Origin: Nostoc sp. MG11
GTDB lineage: Bacteria; Cyanobacteriota; Cyanobacteriia; Cyanobacteriales; Nostocaceae
NCBI RefSeq assembly: GCF_014904695.1
Contig: NZ_JACXXN010000027.1
Location: 18,638-82,637 of the forward strand
Direction of reading: 5' to 3'
Length of the DNA: 64,000 bases
Part shown: in pieces, positions 28,772-37,782 of the stretch
Layout of the letters: every line of letters starts with the position of its first letter
Position numbering within the stretch: the stretch's first letter is position 1
The notes under the pieces: generated by a model
Seen by the model: the letters and a program-made list of their open reading frames with translations, nothing else
Told to the model about the DNA's origin: nothing
Database searches by the model: none
Translations under genes and position numbers: made by a program

Positions 28772-29494
28772 CTAAGCGATCGCTGTGCTAAGAGTAACCA
28801 GGGATGAGATGGCCTCTTGGGCTAATTCCTGCCACCAGTCCTCCATCGTATCTAGCATTGCCCGAAACCCTGCTGCAAACTCTCCAAATTGTTCGGGTTG
28901 TATGTATGCTGCCACAGCCGTTCTTAAGCCTGCTTCATGTTCAATTTCCCACTCATTTAAATGCTTGCTGAAGAAATATGCCAAACCTTCAGGCATTGAT
29001 CCTTCCAGCAACCACTCTATAAGTTGCACGATCAGAGTTAATTCGGGAATTGAGGTTGCTTCGATCGCATAGGTTGCTCCAAGTACATAGGGTAGTTGTT
29101 GAGCAAATACCGATTGCACAGTTGTCAGCAGTTTGGATGTAGCAACTGACGGCATTGTGTTCTTCACAGAAACACCCAACCCCTCTTCCAACCCTTGGGC
29201 TAAAAGCATATAGTGAGATACTCCTTGAGTAGTGCTACCCATTTCTTCAGCTATGTTTTCTTGGAGTTCCTGGGCAACTCCGTTCCATCCTCTTACCAGC
29301 GCTTTCTGTCTAGCTAACTCTGTGAAATACACCAACTCCTTTGGAAAAATGGAATATTGTTGCATGACATAAGCAATCTGAGTAAAGCTTGTCTCATTAA
29401 GTATTTGTATAACAGGATTTTCTGTACTGCTAAATGCCACATAATCTTGAACGAGTAGTTGATTAAGCTGCTTTGTTAATTGATTAAATTCCAT
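28772..29494 (-). CDS. Heme-oxygenase-like diiron protein (CADD-like, DUF3865)
   Basis: A 240-residue, all-helical protein that resembles the CADD-like DUF3865 family known from Nostoc. Candidate metal ligands are E84 (ENIAEEM), H94 (GVSHYML), E145 (YAIEATS), H178 (FFSKHLN), E183 and H186 (EWEIEHEAG). This is the ligand order of heme-oxygenase-like diiron oxygenases such as Chlamydia CADD, which makes p-aminobenzoate. No signal peptide. It lies 28 bp upstream of the Rieske oxygenase on the same strand, so two iron oxygenases are probably cotranscribed, perhaps acting in sequence on one metabolite. Confidence 0.7.
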   Translation of the reverse strand: MEFNQLTKQLNQLLVQDYVAFSSTENPVIQILNETSFTQIAYVMQQYSIFPKELVYFTELARQKALVRGWNGVAQELQENIAEEMGSTTQGVSHYMLLAQGLEEGLGVSVKNTMPSVATSKLLTTVQSVFAQQLPYVLGATYAIEATSIPELTLIVQLIEWLLEGSMPEGLAYFFSKHLNEWEIEHEAGLRTAVAAYIQPEQFGEFAAGFRAMLDTMEDWWQELAQEAISSLVTLSTAIA

Positions 29495-29945
29495 CGAAAT
29501 TTGAGTCCTTTATACAGATATGTCGAATGCCAATCTAGCTTTGAAATTTGCCAGCAATTAATATATGCTTGACATTTTTTATGGCCAGAATAGCTTTCGT
29601 AACTTGATAAATCTTGAGTAAAGGTACTGAAAATAACTAAATAATTAAAATGATTAAAAGTAGTATTTTCACTATAAAAAGTTATAAAATAAGCACTATT
29701 TAAGCGATTTGTTTTTTTATTAATTACAAGTGTTGATTAACTTAGATGAAAAATGACGCAACACAGATACAGATACCGTTTTGCACGCTCAAATTCTATA
29801 GCAATCAGTTGATGGTTTGCAAACAGAGATATTACTTATTCCCTATTACCTTCTTAATTAAACACAAACTTATTTTGATAGTCTGAAGTTGCTGATGGGT
29901 AATCTAGGTTAAGCAAAGATCTACTCAAACCAAGATTTACCACTT
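29495..29945. other. AT-rich divergent intergenic region
   Basis: 450 bases between the CADD-like gene and the sensor kinase, which are transcribed away from each other, so both promoters should lie here. No small gene, hairpin or recognisable operator was seen. Confidence 0.4.
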
Positions 29946-32159
29946 ATGAAGATATATCCATCTAGAAAAGTCCGCGGATTTTCATTACAGCTGGTTCTGA
30001 TATTTCCCTTCGTGCTGCAAGTTTTTGGCATCGTAGGACTGGTCGGATATCTGTCGTTTAAAAATGGCGAGAAAGCGGTGAACGATCTAGCGGATCAGTT
30101 GATGGAGCGAACTAGCAGTGAGGTAAATCAACATTTGGATGCTTACTTGTCGATTCCCCATAAAGTCATCCAGATCAATGCTAATGCAATTCGTATGGGA
30201 TTGTTAAATGTGCGCGATCGCCTCAAAGTTGGCAAGTACTTCTGGCACGTCATGCAAGCCTATGACCTAACCTATATCAGCTTGAACTTAGCTAATGGGG
30301 AAGGGGCTGGAGCCGCCCGTTATGATGGCAAGACGGTGACAATCGATGATAATGTGATCAAAACGCCAAGCCTGCCAAAAAATACGAAAACTTACTTGAC
30401 AGACAACGATGGCAACCCAACCCAAGTGATGACGACCAGTACTTGGGATATCCTCAATGAACCTGCGTATACTGAACCTGTCAAAGCCGGAAAACCAATT
30501 TGGGTGAGGATTTACACCTACTATGACCCAGCCTATCCTCCCTATATTGTGGCATCGGCAGGTCGTCCGGTTTATGATGCTAGCAAAAAACTGATTGGTG
30601 TAGTGGGGGCTGAAATCCACCTGTTGAAACTCAGCGAATTTTTACAAAAATTAAATGTCAGCCGCTTCGGACAAGTATTCATTATTGAGCGCGATGGGAT
30701 GTTAGTTGCCAATTCTGCTGAAGAAAAGCCTTTTACTGTAGTCAATAACGAAATTAAGCGCCTCAAAGCAATCGACAGTCTTAATCCGGTAGTGCAAGGC
30801 ATTGCTAAGCAGCTTCAGCAGCGCATTCCAGATTTCCAGTCCATTGCCAATACCCAAAAGCTGAAAGTTAATGTTCAAGGAGAAAATTTCTATACGCATA
30901 TTGTGCCTTGGCGTGACCAATATGGTTTGGACTGGTTAGTAGTGGTCGGTATTCCAGAAAAAACTTACATGGCACAAATCCATGCCAGCACCCAAATTAG
31001 CATCCTGCTTTGTTTTGGGGCATTGATAGTAGCAACGGCGATTGGTATATTTACCTCGCGCTGGATTGTACATCCTATCTTGCGCTTGAATCAGACCACC
31101 CAGGCAATAGCATTCGGTGATTTACAACAGACACTCCAAGAAGGCAATATCGATGAACTCAACACCCTTACCCACTCTTTTAATCATATGGCAGGACAAT
31201 TGCGGGAATCCTTTATCGCTTTAGAAAACAGTAATGCAGAATTAGAAGAACGAGTCGAAGAACGGACTGTTGAACTCAAAACAGCCTTGAGCGAGTTGCA
31301 GCGTACCCAAGCACAAGTTATTCAAGGTGAAAAAATGTCTAGCCTGGGTCAATTAGTAGCAGGTATCGCCCATGAAATCAATAACCCAGTCAACTTCATT
31401 CACGGCAATATTACTTATCTGGACGAATACACTCAAAATTTGTTGGAGATGATTTATCTCTACCAAAAACGCCATTCTAGCCATGATCCAGAAATTCAAG
31501 CATTAGCAGAGAAAATTGAGCTAGAATTTCTCATCGAAGATTTACAGAAGATGCTGTCTTCAATGAAAATGGGGACTGAGAGGATTCGTAATATTGTGCT
31601 GTCATTGCGAAACTTTTCGCGCATGGATGAAGCGGAGTTTAAGGTAGTTGATATTCATGAAGGTATCGAAAGTACGCTGTTGATTCTGCAACACCGCCTC
31701 AAAGATAAACCAGACCGTTCAGCAATTGAAGTGATTCGAGATTACGGCAACTTGCCTGAAGTGGAATGCTATCCTGGTCAACTCAATCAAGTATTGATGA
31801 ACATCCTCGTAAATGCAATAGATGCTATTGATGAGGTATATATCAAGCACACCTATCAACAAATACAAGAAAATCCCGGTCAGATTACTATTTGTACGTC
31901 CGTAATTGATTCACAGTGGGTGGAAATTGCGATCGCTGATAATGCACAAGGAATGCCAGAATCGGTTCAAAGCCGGATCTTCGATCCATTTTTCACTACC
32001 AAACCTGTAGGCAAAGGAACAGGTATGGGTATGGCAATCAGCTACCAAATCATTACGGAGAAGCATAGTGGGAAATTGCAATGTTTTTCTACTCTTGGCC
32101 AAGGCACTAAATTCATAATTCAAGTGCCTATCCGACAAAAAGCTCCTCAAGCTGTCTAA
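29946..32159 (+). CDS. Membrane sensor histidine kinase (dCache-HAMP-HisKA-HATPase)
   Basis: A 737-residue transmembrane kinase. A first membrane helix (LQLVLIFPFVLQVFGIVGLV) leads to a periplasmic double-Cache sensor of about 310 residues with YDPAYPPYIVASAGRPVYD. Then come a second membrane helix (ISILLCFGALIVATAIGIF), HAMP, coiled coil, the phosphoacceptor His476 in GIAHEINNPVNF, and ATP-binding motifs NQVLMNILVNAIDA, IADNAQGM and GTGMGMAI. No response regulator is adjacent, so the partner is elsewhere. The sensed ligand is unknown; dCache domains often bind amino acids or small organic acids. Confidence 0.93.
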   Translation: MKIYPSRKVRGFSLQLVLIFPFVLQVFGIVGLVGYLSFKNGEKAVNDLADQLMERTSSEVNQHLDAYLSIPHKVIQINANAIRMGLLNVRDRLKVGKYFWHVMQAYDLTYISLNLANGEGAGAARYDGKTVTIDDNVIKTPSLPKNTKTYLTDNDGNPTQVMTTSTWDILNEPAYTEPVKAGKPIWVRIYTYYDPAYPPYIVASAGRPVYDASKKLIGVVGAEIHLLKLSEFLQKLNVSRFGQVFIIERDGMLVANSAEEKPFTVVNNEIKRLKAIDSLNPVVQGIAKQLQQRIPDFQSIANTQKLKVNVQGENFYTHIVPWRDQYGLDWLVVVGIPEKTYMAQIHASTQISILLCFGALIVATAIGIFTSRWIVHPILRLNQTTQAIAFGDLQQTLQEGNIDELNTLTHSFNHMAGQLRESFIALENSNAELEERVEERTVELKTALSELQRTQAQVIQGEKMSSLGQLVAGIAHEINNPVNFIHGNITYLDEYTQNLLEMIYLYQKRHSSHDPEIQALAEKIELEFLIEDLQKMLSSMKMGTERIRNIVLSLRNFSRMDEAEFKVVDIHEGIESTLLILQHRLKDKPDRSAIEVIRDYGNLPEVECYPGQLNQVLMNILVNAIDAIDEVYIKHTYQQIQENPGQITICTSVIDSQWVEIAIADNAQGMPESVQSRIFDPFFTTKPVGKGTGMGMAISYQIITEKHSGKLQCFSTLGQGTKFIIQVPIRQKAPQAV

Positions 32160-32363
32160 CAGATATTTATCTTGTTAATTGACGAGCATTATTATATGTA
32201 TATTTTATTAATTACGTAATATCGGTTTTGGCTGATCACTAGAAGTATTCTTGTAATCTCAATCTTTTGATTCTGCAAGGACAGCAAAGTCTTCAATACA
32301 TTTGCTTTTTTTGCTACGCCATAGAGCGGTAAAGTGAAGTTGCAGGATTTGCCGGAGGTAGCA

Positions 32364-32726
32364 ATGGCGCGTAAACGCTTGATTATCGAGATGGGGATGG
32401 GGATAGACCAGCATGGACAAGAACCGACAGTAGCAGCGGCTAGGGCGGTACGTAACGCCATCGCTCACAATGCTTTACCCGGTGTTTGGGAAGTCGCTGG
32501 TTTGAGCGACCCTAATCAAATGATTGTAGAAGTTCAAGTAGCAGTACCCTATCCAGAACAAGTACGAGAAGCGGAGGTACTAGCTGTACTACCCTTTGGC
32601 CGTAAAACGCTCACCGTAGAACCTGGGGGAATGGTGGTTCAAGGGCGAGCAATTCCCGAACTCAACGATAAAAATGACGAAATGTTGATCGCGATCGCTG
32701 CTGTTACAGTTCTAATCGAAAATTAG
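32364..32726 (+). CDS. Lin0512-family conserved protein
   Basis: A 120-residue cytosolic protein of the Lin0512 family (TIGR02058), of unknown function and found in many bacteria and plastid lineages. MARKRLIIEMGMGIDQHGQE, then TVAAARAVRNAIAHNALPGV, is the family's N-terminal signature. The ATG at 32364 follows a GGAGGT ribosome site, so the longer frame from 32334 is rejected. Isolated gene: about 840 bp separate it from the hopanoid genes downstream. Confidence 0.85.
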   Translation: MARKRLIIEMGMGIDQHGQEPTVAAARAVRNAIAHNALPGVWEVAGLSDPNQMIVEVQVAVPYPEQVREAEVLAVLPFGRKTLTVEPGGMVVQGRAIPELNDKNDEMLIAIAAVTVLIEN

Positions 32727-33350
32727 TAGCTATTGCTAGCGCAACAAAGCAGAAAGAATATTGCTTGTACCAGAAATCTTAATTTTGTAGTGTGATAGGG
32801 TCTATGTCTCCGACAGGCTACGCCAGCCTCATTATTCAGCCAATCAATCAATACGGTTCAGACAAGAACCCCTTCTTATTTATTACGTAATTAATTTTAT
32901 ACTGAATATTTAAATAAATTTACTTATTGACAAAATACATATTGTCTTAGTTCGTAAACGAGGTATTCGCAAGTATTTTGTTGAGTGAGCAAACATCTCA
33001 CTTTTTTATTCTCAATTGAGTAAATACACGGGAACTACTAGTTCTGGTTTATAGTCAGAAGTGTCACTATCTACATTAGCGATCGCAGTTGTATATGCTT
33101 GCTCTAACCTACCTTAACCTTTTGGTAAACTCTTATTCGCGTTTGCAAGTGTATATGGTTGTCGCTGTACATTATTAGCTATTTCTAACTTGTTTTTATA
33201 GATACACTAATCCTAACTTCCTAGTCAGCTTAACGCAGAGCTAAATTAGTTTTACTCATTAAAATAGCTCTTTGTTAAGAGAAAAAATTGAGTTAATCAA
33301 TGGAATATTAGCATAATTGTTTGTATTTACCCTAAAACTTGAGGATAGCT
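32727..33350. other. Long AT-rich intergenic region upstream of the hopanoid genes
   Basis: 620 bases with no supported gene. A short repeat-like piece, CCGACAGGCTACGCCAGCCT, is at 32810-32830. The promoter for the downstream squalene-synthase-like gene probably lies between 32900 and 33550. Confidence 0.4.
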
Positions 33351-33455
33351 ATGCCAAAGCATACCCCACACTCTTTTGCAACCAAAAACCTATATACTAG
33401 ACTTGACTTTGATAAATCTGAAACTTTTGTTAATTGTGATACCAAAACCTATTAA
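33351..33455 (+). CDS. Possible 34-residue small protein
   Basis: ATG at 33351 preceded by TTGAGGATAGCT (GAGGA seven bases upstream), ending at TAA 33453-33455. The peptide starts MPKHTPHSFATKNLYTRLDF and is not hydrophobic. It is the only reading frame in this gap with a clear ribosome site, and it ends 114 bp before the squalene-synthase-like gene. It could be a leader peptide or small protein. No homologue is known to me. Confidence 0.3.
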   Translation: MPKHTPHSFATKNLYTRLDFDKSETFVNCDTKTY

Positions 33456-33569
33456 TTTTTAGAAGATGTTCTAGTGTATCTATAGTTTTTAAGGTTTAGT
33501 AAAAACTATATCCAGTATCATCAATAAACTGCATTAATGTGGTGCAAAAATCAAGAGGGGAGTGAAAAC

Positions 33570-34397
33570 ATGGATTTACGTAGAGATGCATTGCAAATCC
33601 TCAGAGAAACTAGTCGAACTTTTTATATCCCAATTAGTCTTTTACCAACAGGATTACAAGAAGCAGTTGCGTCAGCATATTTGTGTATGCGTGCCATTGA
33701 TGAAATTGAAGATCATCCAGAACTGGATAACCTTACTAAGGCAAAGCTGTTACGAACAATTAGCTTGACATTACAGGCGGGGGTTGATGGCTTCACAGTC
33801 GATGCTTTCTCAGCAGGATTTAGTGAACACGAGAATACTTTAGCAGAAGTTACAGTTGGTATTAGAGAATGGTCGCTACTAGCACCTGAGACTATTGCAC
33901 CTCGGATTTGGGATGCCACTGCTGCAATGGCAGATCGAATGGCTTACTGGGCAGAAAGAAACTGGAAAATTGAAACAGAGTCAGATCTTGATCGTTATAC
34001 ATTTGGGGTTGCAGGGGCGGTGGGCTTGTTACTCTCTGATTTATGGACTTGGTACGATGGAACACAAACCAACCGGACTCAGGCAATTGGGTTTGGTCGA
34101 GGTTTACAAGCGGTTAACATCTTGCGTAACCATAGTGAAGACTTAAAGCGTGGGGTAGACTTCTTCCCAGAAGGTTGGAATGCAGTAAATATGCAAGAGT
34201 ATGCGCGGCGTAATCTAGCACTAGCAGAAGCTTACACAAACTCTCTTCCTACTGGCCCAGCCTTAGACTTTTGTCAAATTCCCTTCACTTTAGCTCATGG
34301 CACTCTTGATGCTCTAGCTAATGGTAAAGAAAAACTCAGCCGGAGTGATGTTTTTGCACTCATTGAACAACTGGATGTGAACGTAAAAGCCAGCTAG
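33570..34397 (+). CDS. Squalene/phytoene synthase family protein
   Basis: A 275-residue prenyltransferase-fold enzyme. The first Asp-rich motif is in CMRAIDEIEDHPE near residue 50. The second is NILRNHSEDLKRG near residue 195, where Asn replaces the first Asp of the usual R-D-x-x-E-D. RDALQILRETSRTFYIPI is the family N-terminus. With HpnJ and HpnK downstream on the same strand, the likely role is making squalene from farnesyl diphosphate for hopanoids. The Asn leaves room for a divergent activity. The ATG at 33570 follows AGGGGAGTG. Confidence 0.85.
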   Translation: MDLRRDALQILRETSRTFYIPISLLPTGLQEAVASAYLCMRAIDEIEDHPELDNLTKAKLLRTISLTLQAGVDGFTVDAFSAGFSEHENTLAEVTVGIREWSLLAPETIAPRIWDATAAMADRMAYWAERNWKIETESDLDRYTFGVAGAVGLLLSDLWTWYDGTQTNRTQAIGFGRGLQAVNILRNHSEDLKRGVDFFPEGWNAVNMQEYARRNLALAEAYTNSLPTGPALDFCQIPFTLAHGTLDALANGKEKLSRSDVFALIEQLDVNVKAS

Positions 34398-34494
34398 GGA
34401 CTGGGGACTGGGGAGTACAAGGAGAATAAATTACTGACTGTTGACTCTTAACAAATGACTAATGACTAACGACAACTAAAGGAGAGATATTTCA

Positions 34495-35955
34495 GTGAAG
34501 AAAACTTTATTCCTCAATCCTCCTTCTTTCGATGGATTTGATGGTGGTGCGGGTTCACGATACCAAGCTAAGCGCGAAATTACTTCGTTTTGGTATCCTA
34601 CATGGCTAGCACAACCCGCTGCGCTAGTGCCAGGTAGCAGGCTAGTTGATGCTCCTCCACATGGTCAAACATTGGAAGATGTGCTGAAAATCGCCAAAGA
34701 TTACGAACTAGTAATCATGCATACCAGTACACCCTCGTTGGCTAATGATGTCAAGTGTGCTGAGGCAATCAAAGCTACAAACCCAGATGTGCAGATTGGC
34801 TTTGTTGGCGCACATGTGGCAGTATTACCAGAGGAGACACTACGCGATCGCCCGGTCATTGACTTCGTATGTCGCAATGAATTTGACTATACCTGCAAGG
34901 AACTAGCTGAAGGCAAACCTTGGGAGGAAATCAAAGGTCTGAGCTACCGCGATCAAAACTCTCACATCCGCCACAATGAGGAGCGCCCATTAATTCATGA
35001 TTGGGACGCTATGCCTAGCGTCCTCCCAGTTTATGGGCGTGATCTAGATATTAGAAAATATTTCATCGGCTACTTACTGCACCCTTACATTTCCTTTTAT
35101 ACTGGGCGCGGTTGTCCGGCAAAATGTACATTTTGCCTTTGGCCACAGACAATTGGCGGTCATCTTTACCGCCATAAAAGCCCTGAAGCTGTAGGACGCG
35201 AGATGGAAGAAGCCAAAGCCATCTTTGGCGACAAAGTGCGGGAATATATGTTTGATGACGATACCTTTACGATTGATAAACATCGAGCGATCGCCATTAG
35301 CGAACACATGAAGCGGCTTAAGCTTACCTGGAGTTGCAACGCCCGTGCAAACTTAGATTATGATACCCTTAAACAACTGCGTGACAACGGTTTGCGATTA
35401 CTGCTGGTTGGTTTTGAATCTGGCAACCAAGATATTCTCAACCGGATTAAAAAAGGCATCAAGCTAGAAGTGGCGCGGGAATTTATGAAAAACTGCCATA
35501 AACTCGGCATCACCGTCCACGGTACTTTTATCATTGGTCTACCTGTTGAAACCCAGGAAACCGTAGAAGAGACAATCCGCTTTGCCTGCGAACTCAGTCC
35601 GCACACAATTCAAGTCTCCATCGCCGCGCCTTATCCGGGCACAGAACTTTATGAACAAGCCAAAGCCAACGGCTGGTTTACAAACCAAGCTTTAGTTGCT
35701 AACTCTGGCATTCAAACCTCGACGCTGCAATATCCCAATCTTTCTAGTGCGGCGATTGAAGATGCAGTTGAGCAAATGTACCGGAAATTTTACTTCCGTC
35801 CCAAGGCAATTCTGCCAATCGTGCGCGAAATGCTCACCGACCGACAAATGCTAGTACGCCGCCTGCGTGAAGGTGCAGAGTTCTTCTCTTACTTGAAAGA
35901 ACGTCGCACTCAATCTGCGGTTAATGCACAATCTAATCAGACAGCTGTTGTCTAA
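34495..35955 (+). CDS. hpnJ: Hopanoid radical SAM protein HpnJ
   Basis: A 486-residue radical SAM enzyme. An N-terminal cobalamin-binding-like (B12-type) domain (FLNPPSFDGFDGG; TPSLANDVKCAEAI; IGFVGAHVAV) precedes the radical SAM domain, with the cluster motif CPAKCTFC (C-x3-C-x2-C) near residue 210 and YMFDDDTFT. HpnJ acts on glucosaminyl-bacteriohopanetetrol to form the cyclitol ether head group. Start is GTG at 34495 after GGAGAGATA. It lies about 100 bp after the squalene-synthase-like gene, separated by heptamer repeats. Confidence 0.9.
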   Translation: MKKTLFLNPPSFDGFDGGAGSRYQAKREITSFWYPTWLAQPAALVPGSRLVDAPPHGQTLEDVLKIAKDYELVIMHTSTPSLANDVKCAEAIKATNPDVQIGFVGAHVAVLPEETLRDRPVIDFVCRNEFDYTCKELAEGKPWEEIKGLSYRDQNSHIRHNEERPLIHDWDAMPSVLPVYGRDLDIRKYFIGYLLHPYISFYTGRGCPAKCTFCLWPQTIGGHLYRHKSPEAVGREMEEAKAIFGDKVREYMFDDDTFTIDKHRAIAISEHMKRLKLTWSCNARANLDYDTLKQLRDNGLRLLLVGFESGNQDILNRIKKGIKLEVAREFMKNCHKLGITVHGTFIIGLPVETQETVEETIRFACELSPHTIQVSIAAPYPGTELYEQAKANGWFTNQALVANSGIQTSTLQYPNLSSAAIEDAVEQMYRKFYFRPKAILPIVREMLTDRQMLVRRLREGAEFFSYLKERRTQSAVNAQSNQTAVV

Positions 35956-36073
35956 AGGAATGTGAGTTCGACAAGCCTCTCCTAGCTTGAATAAAAGTTC
36001 AAGTCTGTCTCTCTGGAGCGAGAGGCACAGTTTTGCGTAGTAAAATCTCTGAAACGCTAATTAATAATAATTC

Positions 36074-36232
36074 AGGACTTACGCACTCAGATCCCCCAAC
36101 CCCCTTAAAAAGGGTGCTTTAGAAGTTCCCCCCTTTTTAAGGGGAGCCAGCTCGGTGTTGGGGTCTCCCCAAGTGGAGCGACTGGCGTGGGCTAGGGGGG
36201 ATCTAGGTTTCAAGCTTCAGTGCGTAAGTCCT
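36074..36232. mobile_element. 159-bp MITE with 7-bp target duplication
   Basis: Terminal inverted repeats AGGACTTACGCACT / AGTGCGTAAGTCCT, flanked by ATAATTC on both sides (36067-36073 and 36233-36239). The interior has CCCCC/GGGGG hairpins and the GCCAGCTCGG...AGCGACTGGC module (36146-36185). It has no coding capacity. The rest of the 35956-36704 gap holds heptamer-type repeats (36350-36380), a small-repeat fragment (CTCTACGAGAGGCTACGCCA near 36393) and otherwise nothing recognisable. Confidence 0.8.
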
Positions 36233-36704
36233 ATAATTCTCACTTTTCACTCCGGTCTGTACAATGTTTACTAGTCTATCTATCTCAATGTGTGTTAATA
36301 AGCTAATGCGCGTCTAGATTGTAGATTTTTGTATTAAGACTGTCTTTTGTCATTAGTCATCTGTCTTTTGAAATATTTATGACTAATACTTCTCTACGAG
36401 AGGCTACGCCAACGACTTACCTCGGCTCCGGTTGCTGAGCGCAGTCGAAGCACGCCCTTGGACTACGCTCAGGACAAGCTCGGCACAAGTCGCTCAGTAC
36501 AAGTAACTAATGATCAATGACAATCATCATGAGTCAACATACAATTTTTTATGCAAATAGCTTATCTATTTTCACTATACTTATCTATTTTCACTATATT
36601 TTAATGGATGGATGGCTTTCTTTTTACTCTGAGCACAAAAATACCTCAAGTATTGATTGATCAAGAATATCTAGTTTCAAATCAAGTAAAACTTAGGAGT
36701 CTTT

Positions 36705-37256
36705 ATGAGTACATTTGAGGAAAAAGCAAATTCTGAAGTAACTTTGAGCAAGGCTAATAAAAACAAACTGCATCTAGGTTGTGGTAGAAAAATTTTGGAG
36801 GAGTATGTCAACATTGATATCTTCCCAGTGCCAGGTGTAGATTTAGTTTGTGATATAAACGAGGGAATTCCTTTTGAAGATAATTCTTTTAGTGAAGCAC
36901 TAGCAGTAGATTTCATTGAACATATACAGCCGACAAAAGCAATTAATTTAATGAATGAAGTTTATAGAGTTTTAAAGCCAGGAGGGGTTTTTAGAATACA
37001 TGTTCCTGAAGCTCCTGGAATAACTGCTTATCAAGATCCTACGCACACCTGTTTTTGGAATGAAGAATCTTTTTCTTATTACATATACCAACATTATAGA
37101 AAAGAAAGATATGGTATTTACTATGGCATTATTGCCAAATTCAAATTAATTAGTTTAAAACGAAAAAGACACATGTGGCAAAAGTTTTTCAACAATTTAA
37201 ATTGGAATTACTTAACAAATTATCTTCTTGATATAGAGTTAGAAGCTATTAAGTAA
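36705..37256 (+). CDS. Class I SAM-dependent methyltransferase
   Basis: A 183-residue soluble methyltransferase: LHLGCGRKILEEYVNIDIFP (motif I and the acidic end of strand 2), then FSEALAVDFIEHI and YRVLKPGGVFRIHVPEAPG (motif III). The C-terminal part is short and basic. It sits between hpnJ and hpnK, co-directional but separated by long repeat-filled gaps, so joint transcription is uncertain. A methylation step on a lipid or sugar head group is possible. It is unlike HpnP, the known 2-methylase, which is a radical SAM enzyme. Confidence 0.8.
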   Translation: MSTFEEKANSEVTLSKANKNKLHLGCGRKILEEYVNIDIFPVPGVDLVCDINEGIPFEDNSFSEALAVDFIEHIQPTKAINLMNEVYRVLKPGGVFRIHVPEAPGITAYQDPTHTCFWNEESFSYYIYQHYRKERYGIYYGIIAKFKLISLKRKRHMWQKFFNNLNWNYLTNYLLDIELEAIK

Positions 37257-37313
37257 TTATTAATTTGAAAAAAGCAATAGTTTTTTAATAACCTGTAGGG
37301 CTTGGGGTGCTAC

Positions 37314-37552
37314 CATTGGTGTCAACTTAACGTGAAAGCCTAGTCTGATAAGCATTTCAAAGTTTTTCGATGTACCACCGAGACTTGAGATCCCCCCTAA
37401 CCCACGCCAGTCGCTCCACTTGGGGAGACCCAAGACCGCGCTGGCTCCCCTTTTTAAGGGGGGAATTAGAATCGAATGCCCCCTTAAAAAGGGGGTTGGG
37501 GGATCTGAAACTACTGGAAATTGAGTGTTTGAGCTTAAGTTGACACCAATGA
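37314..37552. mobile_element. 239-bp MITE with 8-bp target duplication
   Basis: Ends CATTGGTGTCAACTTAA and (reverse complement) TCATTGGTGTCAACTTAAG, flanked by GGTGCTAC at 37306-37313 and 37553-37560. Inside are CCCCCTTAAAAAGGGGG-type hairpins and the GCCAGTCGCT...GCGCTGGC module (37406-37445). The right half recurs inverted at 63815-63916. Apart from this element the 37257-37782 gap holds nothing recognisable. Confidence 0.8.
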
Positions 37553-37782
37553 GGTGCTACTCGCACCCCGACTTAAATATAAATCAAATCGAAAAATGAC
37601 CTTGATCGCCACCTCTGCAACGGTATTGGTGAGGGTAAATAAGCGATACCTACAGTTCTATAGAGCCACGGCTTAGTAACGTTGTTAAAAAACATTGACT
37701 TGAAAATTCTTATATAATAGTGATTCTGAGCTTTGGTAAGAGACAAAAATTATCTTCGTTTCTTTCTTATCCCTAATATTTC

